Source: Prasinococcaceae sp. CCMP 1430
Taxonomy: Eukaryota > Prasinodermophyta > Palmophyllophyceae > Prasinococcales > Prasinococcaceae
Length of the DNA: 63,269 bases
Direction of reading: 5' to 3'
Assembly: GCA_013416795.1 (NCBI GenBank)
Contig: RQSC01000028.1
Location: forward strand, 342,534 to 405,802
Shown here: positions 10,609-19,767 of the stretch, one piece after another
Layout: each line of letters begins with the position of its first letter
Position numbering within the stretch: position 1 is the first letter of the stretch
Program-made: the position numbers and the translations under genes
Notes under the pieces: generated by a model
Told to the model about the DNA's origin: nothing
Seen by the model: the letters and a program-made list of their open reading frames with translations, nothing else
Database searches by the model: none

Positions 10609-12029
10609 TCATGCCATGCTGCCATCCTCCTCGCGCGCGCCGATGTCCTCGGCGGCTGTCCGCAGGCCCTCGCAGAGAAAGTCGAGAGGAAGTATTGAAA
10701 ACGGCTCCTCTTTTCGCGCGGCGCGCCGGGGCGAGCGCGTGCCGGAGTTAGCGCGCGTTGCGGAGCTGCGATGGCGAACGTGCATACACGCGTGGTGGGC
10801 ACACCGCAAACGCCCTGGCGGGCTCGCGCGCAGAACGCACCGAGCTGAACTGCGAGCTCCTCGATGCCGAAGAGGAAAATGGCCATCAGCGCCGAGGCTG
10901 GCACCAGCGCGATGTGATTCCAGTCCTCTGCGAATGGCTCGTACAACGCCAGAGGGACCAGCAGCAGCCACGCGCTCAGAAATCGCGCCGTGTGCCTGGT
11001 GTAGACGAGGGGCACTGGCGACGTAAAAATGCGCTCACACGTCTCCAGCGCGTCAGTCATGAGTATCACGGACTTGTCGCTCTCCACTCGTCGCTTCTCG
11101 TCCATGGGCAGGTCGTCCATCAGGCGCGAGAGATGTGCGAGCGCGCGCAGCGGACGATTGCGCGCGCGCATGAGCTCGTCCGCGCGTTCCTCGCCGACAG
11201 TCGCCACCAGGTCCGCGCGCAGAGCCACCTGCGCGTCAGGGCCAAGGAACTGCGCTTGCATGCAGCGCGCAAATGCCCACACCGCGTCGCACACCCCCGA
11301 CACGCCTGCCCGACGCGCGGCCTCGTGCTCCGCATCCCCCTCGAGGTCGTTCTGCATGGCATACGTAGCCGTCCAGACCTCTGACTGCCGCATGATGTTG
11401 CGGCCGTGCGAAACGACGCGTCCCCACGCGACGCGCGCTTCAGACCACCGTGCGTAAGATGTGTTCGTCCTGAACACGAGCAGCAGCCCCAGTGCGGGCG
11501 AGCTGAGCGTGAACGGGAGCGCCGGAAGCGCGAGCAGGTGGTACTCGGACCCGTTACCTATCAGCGCTGGATGGACCGCGCCCGACCAGTCCTCGTAGCC
11601 CCCGGCGAGCGCGTTCCACACGACCACGGTTGTCGCCACGCCCGTCACGACGCCGACCTCGGTGACCAGCGAGCGCACAACACCACTGCTGAAGATGCCT
11701 TGCAGGTTGCGAAAAAGTCGGGTGGGCGAGCGGTGTTTCAACCAGTCCTCCGACCGGTACACTGTCCGACGGTATCGCCGCGAGTCCTCGCCATACGGGA
11801 CGCTGCCCTGCTCGAGAAGGGCAGCGCGGATGGACCCGGGGCGCGGCGAAGCGTTCGCGACCTCGTCCGCGCGGGCTGCCGTCTTCGGGGGGTCAACCTC
11901 ACGAACGCTCCCGCGGGACTTCACTGCCACGGTCGCGCGGCGTTGCTGCCGCCATCGTCGCTGCGGCGCGGCGCGGCCTCGCGCGCTCCCGCTCGCTCGC
12001 TCGCACGGCGCCCGCAGCGCTGCGGCCAT
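10609..12029 (-). CDS. Bestrophin-family chloride channel (VCCN1/UPF0187 type)
   Basis: Exons 12029-10841 and 10709-10609, joined in phase 1 (CTCG|GTGCGT ... AAAAG|AG), 429 residues. The join reconstitutes the highly conserved EELAVQL then EEPFSILPL. Other signatures are LLLVFRTNTSYARW, WGRVVSHGRN and four hydrophobic segments. The Arg-rich first 45 residues look like an organelle transit peptide. Plant VCCN1 homologues are voltage-dependent chloride channels of the thylakoid that tune the proton-motive force; that location is inferred here. The start ATG (12027-12029) lies only about 15 bases from the single N at 12043 and faces the Dus gene head to head, so the promoter must be shared, or overlap the first exons of both genes. 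Confidence 0.85.
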
Positions 12030-12044
12030 CGAGGCGGCGGCTNG

Positions 12045-13661
12045 GTCTGGAGGCCCCTGCGGCGGCAGGGCCGCGTGGCGTCGCTGCTGGACGCGCTCGC
12101 CCGCGGCGAGCTCGCTGTGGGCGCGGACGCGCTCCTCGTGGAGAACGTGGTCAACGCGAGCCTCGCTGCGGCGCTGCGGAGGCGCGGCTGGACGGCGGTG
12201 CGCGGCGAGCGCCGCCTCGGCCGCCACTGGCGCGCGCCCCGAGGGGGAGGACGTCGCGGGCCTCGGGGGCGAGGTTCCGCTCTCAGCGCGCTGGGGAGGG
12301 GCGAAGGAGGATGGGAAGGGGAAGGGGAGGGGGAAGGCGCGGGCGCCACCCCTGTGCTGCTGCCCGCGCAGTCGTTTGCGGTTGCACCGATGCGCGAGTA
12401 CACGACGCGGCACTTCAACGTGCTCGCGCGACAGCTGTCGTCGCGCGCTGTGCTGTACACCGAGATGCACAAGCCGCGCGCGGTCGCTGAGGCGCGAGAG
12501 CAGGGGCGGGCGCATGCTCTGCTGGGGCGCGCCGGCGCGGCCGGCGAGGGTGCCGAGGTCCTGCAGCTGGGCGGCGACTGTCCGCGCGCGCTTGCCCGCG
12601 CGGCGCGCGCTGCCGTCGAGTTTGGCTACGAGGGCGTGGACCTGAACGCTGGCTGCCCATCGGTCGTCGCCGGCGGCGGTGCCTTCGGAGCATCGCTGAT
12701 GCGCGATGCCGAGCTCACCGCGAGCTGCCTCGAGGCGATTGCCGAGGCAGTGGACGCCGCTTCGCGGGAGAGGGGCGACTCGCTGCCACCCGTCGTGTCG
12801 CTCAAGTGTCGCGTAGCGGTCGCCGAGACCGAGGACGAGGCCGCGGTGCAGCGCGTGATGGGTGAGGGCGCGCTCAAGGAAGGGCTGCGCGAATTCCTGG
12901 AGCGCTCGGCCGTGCGGGCAGGCTGCCGCCACGTGGCCGTCCACGCGCGGCAGGCGGTGATGCGTGGTCTGTCGCCAGCGGCGAACCGCGAGGTGCCGCC
13001 GCTCATGCACGGCGTGGTGGCCGCGCTCGCGGCCGACCTCTCGGGCGCCGTGCGGCTGACGGCCAACGGTGGGATTGACAGCGCCGAACGCGCGCGAGAG
13101 CTGCTCTCTGCCGCGCCGCAGCTGGCGGGCGTCATGGCGGGGCGCTGGCTCATACGACGGCCGCTCGACCTGGCCGAGGTCGACTCTGTCTTCTACGGCG
13201 AGGCACGCAGAGGCGACAGTCTCGCCATCGCGGTGCGCGCCCTCTCAGCCTACAGCGAGCACGTCAACGACGAGCTCGCGGCAGGGGTGGCACCGCCGGC
13301 GGAGCTGGCGCTGCCCCTCGCACTCGTCGCGGCACAGCTCGAGGAGGATGGGGACGGCTCGTCGCCAGCCACGGCAGCGCGAACCCAGGCCCTTTGGTCT
13401 GCGCTCGAGGAGGCCGCCGCTCCACTGCTGCGCGAGGACTTCGGCGACGGCCGGCGGCGGCTCGTCAAGGAGCTACAGGGCGTGGGTGGCAAGAAGGTGG
13501 GCGCCAAACACCGCCGCACGCGCGCCGAGGCGACGCGCGCCGCCGCTCAGACAGCGCCGCGCGCCGAGCACGGCCGAGGCGACGCGGCGGTGGTTGCAGC
13601 TCGGCCGGCGCAGGCGGCATCGTCGGGCACAAGAAGGCGGTGGCAAGACCTCGAGTTGTAA
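12045..13661 (+). CDS. DusA-like tRNA-dihydrouridine synthase, 5' end unresolved
   Basis: The certain part is 12372-13661. Motifs in order: VAPMREYTTRHF (FMN-binding start of the barrel), LYTEM, VLQLGGDCP, NAGCPS with the catalytic cysteine, FGASLMRD, SLKCRVAV, VHARQAVMRGLSP, NREVPPL, NGGI and GVMAGR. This order is specific to the DusA subfamily, which reduces uridines 20/20a in the tRNA D-loop with NADPH and FMN. About 100 further codons are open in the same frame from 12045 (VASLLDALARGELA and on), and a good acceptor (CCCGCGCAG|TCG) also sits at 12371/12372, so the N-terminus may be either direct or spliced. No suitable ATG is visible, and the N at 12043 lies exactly where the start is expected. 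The C-terminal 70 residues are basic and low-complexity. Confidence 0.85.
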   Translation, partial: VWRPLRRQGRVASLLDALARGELAVGADALLVENVVNASLAAALRRRGWTAVRGERRLGRHWRAPRGGGRRGPRGRGSALSALGRGEGGWEGEGEGEGAGATPVLLPAQSFAVAPMREYTTRHFNVLARQLSSRAVLYTEMHKPRAVAEAREQGRAHALLGRAGAAGEGAEVLQLGGDCPRALARAARAAVEFGYEGVDLNAGCPSVVAGGGAFGASLMRDAELTASCLEAIAEAVDAASRERGDSLPPVVSLKCRVAVAETEDEAAVQRVMGEGALKEGLREFLERSAVRAGCRHVAVHARQAVMRGLSPAANREVPPLMHGVVAALAADLSGAVRLTANGGIDSAERARELLSAAPQLAGVMAGRWLIRRPLDLAEVDSVFYGEARRGDSLAIAVRALSAYSEHVNDELAAGVAPPAELALPLALVAAQLEEDGDGSSPATAARTQALWSALEEAAAPLLREDFGDGRRRLVKELQGVGGKKVGAKHRRTRAEATRAAAQTAPRAEHGRGDAAVVAARPAQAASSGTRRRWQDLEL

Positions 13662-13837
13662 CATGCTGTGTTGTATAGTCAACTCCTGAGTGGCTGCCCC
13701 GGCAACAGCGCGAGCTGCGCATGCGTCAACATCAGCGCCGTGCCCACAGCTTTGAATACAGCACAATCACAATCGTACATCGGCCGTGCGCAGGCGCGCG
13801 CACACCCGTAGGTGACGCAGGCGCGCGCGCCCGCGCG

Positions 13838-14312
13838 CTACTTGCGCGCCTCTGCATCCGGCACGCCTGGCTGCTGGTCAGCTGGCAGCGGCTTGCCGTC
13901 GGGTCCGCAGCGCACGCCGAGCGCCTCCCACCCGATGGGCTCCTGCTCCTTGATCCACTTGCCGCCATCTGCGCGCGCCTCCTTCAAAAACGATCCGATG
14001 AGGCCCTCGAGATCCCTGCAGGCTCGGGCGGGCACCCGCACGCGCGCAGCCCCCACGCAGGAAGAGGCGGGAGCACGTGCACGCACGTACGCCAGCATGC
14101 CGGCGCGCGCCAGTCAGACCACCGCGCGCGAGCTCGGCAAGCGCAGCCGCAACGCGCGCGCGAGAGAGAGCGCACGCCAGCCCGCCCTCGCGCCCGCGCC
14201 TGCGCTCACCTCTGCCCGCCGCCATCGCCGCCGCTGCCGCCCGCCGCTGGACGCCAAGGTACACGTGCGGCGGGGGCGCGCCCGCCGCGCCGGCGCCCGT
14301 CCCGCCGGTCAT
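13838..14312 (-). CDS. Hypothetical protein, 95 residues, two exons
   Basis: Proposed exons 14312-14210 and 14022-13838, phase 1, donor AGAG|GTGAGC and a weaker GAG| acceptor. The stronger nearby CAG acceptor at 14016 would shift the frame and end after about 10 residues. The C-terminal exon looks truly coding: LEGLIGSFLKEARADGGK, then WIKEQEPIGWEALGVRC and a Pro-rich tail. The N-terminus is Gly/Ala-rich with HVYLGVQRR. Mixed charge and tryptophans suggest a small soluble subunit or assembly factor, but I do not recognise a family. It converges with the Dus gene (176 bases between stops). Its promoter would lie in the region shared with the 3' end of POC1. Confidence 0.4.
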
Positions 14313-14600
14313 CGCGGGCGCCCGCGCGGAGTGGCACTGTGGGCACACGCCGCCGTCGCATGCGCGCATGCCACATGCGCACAACGGATTTTCGCGCGCG
14401 CGCGCCCGCGCATTTCCCCAAGATACGCAGCACAGTGCGCATCGTTCCCCGCAAAACGCGCTCAATATTTCATTGTGCTATCATCCGCGAATTGCTCGGG
14501 GGTGGTGGGCTGCGCGTGCCAAGGCGAACATTACCGCCTCCTCGGCGGACGGCGCCCCCTAACGGCGTCCGCTGCGAGCCAGGCGGGCGCAGGTCGAAAC

Positions 14601-14602
<2 letters not shown>

Positions 14603-14633
<31 letters not shown>
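14603..14633. repeat. (GT)n microsatellite, about 31 bases
   Basis: Continuous GT dinucleotide run between the 95-residue gene and the 3' end of POC1. It lies just beyond the POC1 stop codon, so it is probably in the POC1 3' UTR as a CA run on the sense strand. Confidence 0.95.
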
Positions 14634-14637
<4 letters not shown>

Positions 14638-14670
14638 CCCGCGCGAGCGCCTCCACTTCGCTCCTCACTG

Positions 14671-16150
14671 CTACGCCTCGCCATCGCCCGCCGCCTTGAT
14701 CCCCACGCCCCCCTCGACGCGCTTCATGCGGTCCTCGTTCATGGTGAGACGCTCCTCGAGCAGCGCCACCGTCTGTGTGAGAATGTCCAGCTGGCCGACT
14801 ATGTGCTGCAGCGTAGCACCAAGCGCGGCCGTGGCGTCCACGGACGTGTCGGTAGCACCGCTGGACCCTGCAGACACGGCGGGCGCGGCCAAGGCGGGTG
14901 CGTGCGTGGGGGAAGGCGGCGCGGCCGGCACTGCGACGGCCTTCTTTGGAGCGGTCTGCCAGGGATCGCGCGTACACGAGCGCGCGCGCGCGATGTCAGG
15001 ACACACACGATCGTACGCCGTGCGAATGCGCGCGCACGAGGCGCCTGCGTGCCTGCACGCCCGCACCTTCTTGGTACCCTTGACCGACGACGGGCGCGCG
15101 GCGGGCGCTGTGGCCGGCCGCGGCACAGGCACTTTCCTCGCGGGCGCGGGCGCGGGCACATTGAGCGGCATCGCGTCCATCACTGCTACACGCGCGTGCG
15201 GACGATGACGGGGATGGGTGCAGAATGAGGAGAAGAGGGACAGCACGTCAGCTCGACGCGCGCAATGTTCGCAGAGGCGCTCTTCCACGCGCGCTGGGTC
15301 CTTACCCCGCGTGGCCGTTCTCGTCGTTGACCCTGGGATGTCCCTGTCGAAATTGGTGCGCCACACCATCACCTGCTCGTCCGCGCCGCCACTCGCGAAG
15401 AAGTCGCCCGCGGGCGAGAAGGACGCACACGATGTGGCGCCCTCGTGGCCGTGCAGCGCGTAGTACAAGTGACCCTCGCGGAGGTCGTAAACCTTGATGG
15501 TGCCGTCGGCGCTGGTGGAGATGAGGAAGTTGCCGCTGGGGTGAAAGTCCAAGGAGTTGACGCAGCCACCGTGCGAGGCGTAGTGCTGCACCAGCGTGTT
15601 AGTGCGCACGTCCCAGACTTTGATGGTGCCGTCGACGCCAGCAGACGCCACGCACGTGCCGTCGGGGTGAAACTTGGCGCACATCACTGCGGCAGTGTGG
15701 TCATCGTACACGTGCACACAAGTGTGGCTCTGCGTATCCCACAGCCTGACCGTCTTGTCGTCCGACGCAGACACGATCAGTCGACCGTCCGGCGAGAAAT
15801 CGGCTGAGCGCACCCAATTCGAGTGGCCGGTCAGCGTGTAGCGGAAGCGCTGGCCCGGGAGCGACCAGACCTTGATCGACTTGTCGTCCGAGGCCGAGCA
15901 CAAAAAGCGCCCGTCCTTCGAGAACGCCACGGAGCGCACCGCGCCTGAGTGGGCCTTCAGCGTGGTGGACTTGCCCTCAACGGTAGGGAGCCAAAGGCGA
16001 ACCGTGCGGTCGTGCGAGCCCGAGGCGATCAGGCCACCTGCGGGAGAGAACGCAACCGAGTGCACGGCGGCCTGGGTGCGCGCGCGCGGGGGGGGGGGGG
16101 GTTGGTCACCCGCCGCGGGCGGTGACGAGCAGGTAGCCGACCTTGCCGAT

Positions 16151-16206
<56 letters not shown>

Positions 16207-16711
16207 ATGGAACGCGCTTGCGTCAGTCGCGGGGGCATGGGCAGATGGAGGCGCGCGACGCTCGCACTCGCGGATCGGCAGGAGCTCTTGCTGTGCGGGC
16301 TCGTTCGCCGATCCTCTCACGCGCGCCCTGCTTGCGCGCACAACTCGCCCGCTCGCCCGCTCGCCCGCCTGCATGCGCGAGCGCGCTCACCTTGTGACCC
16401 GTGAACCGGTACGCGCGAAGTTGCGGCTTGAAGTTCCACACCATGATGGAGCCATCCGCGCTCGAGCTGATGAGCTGCTTCATGTTGGGGTTGAACACAA
16501 CCTGCATGGGAAGTGGGGAGGGGGTGGGTGGGGTGGGGAGGGGGGGAGGGGGCACGAGCGAGCGAGCGGGCGCGTCAGCTCGCGTGCGAGAGCTCCGCAG
16601 CGCTTGCGAGCGAGGCGACTTCGCACGCACGCCTGCACGCGCGCAGCGCCGCACCTGCGACACGCTGCCCTTGTGCCCACGGAAGGAGCGCTCGAGGGTG
16701 GGGTCCTCGCC
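14671..16711 (-). CDS. POC1: POC1 centriolar WD40 protein, first exon not found
   Basis: Exons in transcript order: 16711-16655, 16501-16391, 16071-15306, 15182-15067, 14955-14671; frames agree at every join (one phase-1 intron, others phase 0). The protein starts inside the first WD repeat ([18 protein letters not shown]), then [20 protein letters not shown], and has seven WD40 repeats ending [11 protein letters not shown] Pro/Ala linker leads to the POC1-specific coiled coil [23 protein letters not shown]1 stabilises the microtubule triplets of centrioles and basal bodies, so this gene points to a flagellated life stage. The start codon must lie upstream beyond the acceptor at 16712, in or past a CG/GT repeat. 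The intron between 16391 and 16071 holds two poly-G runs. Confidence 0.93.
16151..16201. repeat. Poly-G tract, 51 bases (plus a 14-base run at 16088-16101)
   Basis: An uninterrupted G run inside a POC1 intron (poly-C on the transcript), with a second shorter G run 50 bases away. Such tracts can form G-quadruplexes on the plus strand and are hard to sequence; the stated length is probably approximate. Confidence 0.9.
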
Positions 16712-18010
16712 CTGCGTGTCCGAACGCGCGCGCGTGAGCCGCCGCGCGCGCGCGCGCGAGTGTGTGTGTGTGTGTGTGTGTGTCCACGCGCACGCGAGCA
16801 TGCGTACGGGCGCGCGCGTCAGCGGTGCCCGCGCCACCCCGCGCAACCCATGCGGAGGCAGCGGGCGCGTCCACAGCTACTCGCACACCCGCAACCAACA
16901 GCGGATGACATCGACAGCGGCGGGGGTAGAGGTGGCGGCAAAGGCTGCGCTGGCCTCGGCAGCCGCCGCGGGGGCGAGAAAACTGCGGCAACAGCAGGGG
17001 AAGCGATGCCATGCGACGCGGCTGGCGCTGCGCTGCGCCTGCGACGCACCCCGCCCAACATGTCTGCCGGCGCCACCATCGCGCGTGCCCCTGCGCCCGC
17101 CGCGGCGCGCCGCGCGCAGGCTGTGGCGGAGAGCGCCGAGCGACACGACCCATCTCCCCACTCATCAGTGCCCGTCCGCCCCCCACTCCCCCCCCCCCGC
17201 ACCCACACTGTGTGTGTGCGTGAGCGTGCGCGCCGCGCGAATTCAAATCGCTCGCGACGGTTCCCCGCGAATTCGCCGCGCGCCCGCCGCGCACCCTCCC
17301 CATCGCATCGCATTCCCCCCGCCCGCTTTCCCCCGGCGCCGGAACTCCGCGAGAAAGCGCCGCTGCGGCGCGCCGTGCGTCGGTGCCGCGCGTGCGCGCG
17401 CGCCCTTGCGCGCGCTCGGGGAACTGCCCAGGCTGCCAAGACCAGGGCGAAAACCAAACGCGCGCGGCGCGCGGGCAAAGACAAAAAGCGCTCCGTGTCC
17501 GCCCCGAAACGTAATCAAATCCGTGGGTCGCGTCGCGCGGGCGCGGGCGCGCGAGCGGCGCAGTGCGCCCGATTTGGATGGAACCTGGCCACACCAACGG
17601 GAAAAAATTGCAGGAAAAAGCGGAGGCAAAGGAAGGGGAGGGGCACACACACAGGCCTTGTTGTTGCTGGCTGGGACACACACCGCCTTTCTCGCGATTG
17701 TCACAGCCACACGTTCTTACTTACTCTGCTCCCGACTGCAGGCGGGGCTCTCGCTCTCGCTCTCGCTCAGTCTCGCCCTCCTACCAAGCGCTGCGCGCTC
17801 GAGTCGGCGCCCACGATGGTCGCTCCCGTCGTCCACGCCGTCCCTAAGTCCTCGCGAGTGCCAACTGCTCGCCACGTGCACAGCCTCGGCCAACGCGCGC
17901 CCGACGGTGAGGCCAGATGGTATGACTATGCGCCGGTGGAATGATCGTGCAAGGTGCAAATGCACGACACACTGTAGCCCTCGCACTCGCCACTCGGGCA
18001 GTCACCGCGG
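16712..18010. other. Intergenic region between POC1 and the DUF1348 gene
   Basis: About 1.3 kb with no gene I can support. It must contain the POC1 promoter and missing first exon. It includes a (GT)n run at 16760-16783, a C run near 17187, and a (CTCTCG)-rich stretch at 17750-17775. A 42-codon open frame at 17816-17944 has no recognisable similarity and is not annotated. The 3' part should include the 3' UTR of the DUF1348 gene. Confidence 0.6.
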
Positions 18011-19263
18011 TCACCCCCACGTGCGCGCGGCTGGGCACCCAGTGAGACCCTCGTGGTCGCTTGGCCTACGACCAAGGTCCCATCTGAAGCGCCTGTCGGG
18101 CTCCTTGATAGCGTACCGCGCCACCGACGCCACGCGACTAGTGATCAAGCCTCGCGCGTCGTACTCTACAGCGCGAGCGTCAGAGGTCGGCACGGTGTGC
18201 AGAGGGCACGCGCGTGGGCAGTCCGTCACGAGAACGCGGGCACTGCGCTCGTACCGTATAGCTCGGTGCCGTGAGCGCGCCACCACACGTCCGGCAGAGG
18301 CACGCTCGCCCCCTCCGAGATAGAGCCGTCGGCGCTCATGATAGGAACACGCCCGCCGGGCACACGATACTCGTACTGGTATACAACCGAGATCTTCGAG
18401 CCCGCAGAGCACCAGAGCTGCTTGACGAGGCGGTAGTCGAGCTCGGAGTGCCACTTGCGCTCCAGGTCGTCCATGATGGCGGCACGCCCCGCGAGGAATT
18501 CTCCCTCGGGCGTGCGCACGCGAGCGTCGGCCGCGTACAGTGCCGCCACGCGCGCGGGGTCGCGCGCGTTCCAGGCGTCCTCGTCGAGGCGCACCTTGCG
18601 CTCGGCGAGGTTCGAGTCGTCGTACGGCGGCAGCGGCTCGGCGACCATCGCACCGTCTCCCATCGCGGTCGGCGCATCGGCGCTGCCGGGAGCATCGGGG
18701 TAAATCACATCCAGTCGCGAGCTCCCGCCGCGGTGGTGACCATGTTGGTCTTGCAATTTCGCCCGCCCTTGCGCCATCGACACCGTCGCCGTCCTGTGCT
18801 GCTCAGATGCCAGCGACGCGAACGAGCGCCCTCGCCTGGGAGCACTGCGCGCCGCGCGCATGTGCGCGTGCGCGGCGTTCTTGTACTCTCGCCATTGGAC
18901 GCCCGCGGACGTCCTGTCGTAGTCGGCGCGCGGCGAGCGGTGACTCGTGTGAGCAGCACGCGCCCCGCGAAAGTGCGCGTGCGTGGCGTTCTCGTCCTCG
19001 TGCCACAAGAAGCCCGCGGGCGTCCTGTCGCAGCCCGAGCGCGTGCGGTGGGCGGACGTGGCGGCGGTGAACGCGCAGACGTCCGAGGACGGGTCGTCCG
19101 GTTCTTTGCCCGGGTCGTCGCACTTGGTGGAACACGCCGCAGCTGTCGCCGCCGCGTCAAAGCAGGCGCCACCCGCGGAGTAGCAGCGTTTGCGCAGAGC
19201 CAAAGACGCCCGCAGGCAGCTCAACAGCGAGGGCGGCGCGGCGCACGCCGCCGCCGACATCAT
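18011..19263 (-). CDS. DUF1348 (SnoaL/NTF2-like) protein with repeat-bearing N-terminal extension
   Basis: Exons 19263-18255 and 18165-18011, phase 1 (TACG|GTACGA ... CTGTAG|AG). The C-terminal half is a DUF1348 cone fold: DEDAWNARDPARVAALY, GRAAIMDDLERKW, ELDYRLVKQLW, YQYEYRV in exon 1, then YDARGLI, EPDRRFRW and GRRPSDHEGL in exon 2. An insert of about 15 residues precedes WWRAHGTE. DUF1348 proteins are small, mostly bacterial and of unknown reaction. The first 200 residues are unusual: a presequence-like start (MMSAAACAAPPSLLSCLRAS, basic ALRKRCYSAGG), a CSTKCDD stretch, then two copies of a 24-residue motif. If translation begins at ATG 18661-18663 instead, the product is the DUF1348 domain alone. 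The start is therefore the main doubt; the domain is clear. Confidence 0.75.
18850..19033 (-). repeat. Two diverged direct repeats of about 73 bases within the DUF1348 gene
   Basis: Copies at 18961-19033 and 18850-18922 encode CDRTPAGFLWHEDENATHAH and YDRTSAGVQWREYKNAAHAH, 37 codons apart. Shared residues are DRT, AG, W, E, NA and HAH. Third-base differences outnumber replacements in the core, which suggests selection on the peptide rather than a recent DNA duplication. Confidence 0.7.
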
Positions 19264-19502
19264 CGCCTCTCTCCACCCGTCTACCGCCGGGGGCCCGGGG
19301 CCGTCAGAGACAAACGCTGGCAGACGCTGCCGAGTCCGTGGCCGCCCTCCGTCCGTGGCGTGCGCCGCGCCGTCCGCTCGCCGTGTGCGCCGCGCGCGCC
19401 CGCGCAGCAATGCGCTGGGCGCAGAACGGAAAATTCCGGCCCGCGCTGGTCTCGTTGTGCGGGCACGCGGCCCGCCCCGCGCGCGACGCCCGGCCATCCG
19501 AC

Positions 19503-19747
19503 NNNNNNNNNNNNNNNNNNNNNNNNNNNNNNNNNNNNNNNNNNNNNNNNNNNNNNNNNNNNNNNNNNNNNNNNNNNNNNNNNNNNNNNNNNNNNNNNNN
19601 NNNNNNNNNNNNNNNNNNNNNNNNNNNNNNNNNNNNNNNNNNNNNNNNNNNNNNNNNNNNNNNNNNNNNNNNNNNNNNNNNNNNNNNNNNNNNNNNNNNN
19701 NNNNNNNNNNNNNNNNNNNNNNNNNNNNNNNNNNNNNNNNNNNNNNN
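19503..19747. other. Assembly gap (245 N)
   Basis: Run of N between the divergent DUF1348 and PQ-loop genes. The shared promoter and possibly upstream exons or 5' UTRs are missing. The true length is unknown. Confidence 0.99.
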
Positions 19748-19767
19748 CCGGGCCGGCCCCGGCCGCG

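Noticed and set aside
13465-13766. Short minus-strand frames over the 3' end of the Dus gene
   Set aside because: Shadows of the basic Dus tail; Cys/Arg-rich with no pattern of conservation.
17816-17944. 42-codon open frame in the POC1 to DUF1348 spacer
   Set aside because: Less repetitive than its surroundings, but too short, with no similarity and no splice partner that I can support.
15872-18323. Two very long plus-strand open frames across the POC1 exons and the spacer
   Set aside because: They run through the poly-G tract and CG/GT repeats as simple repeats and are antisense to well-supported WD40 exons.
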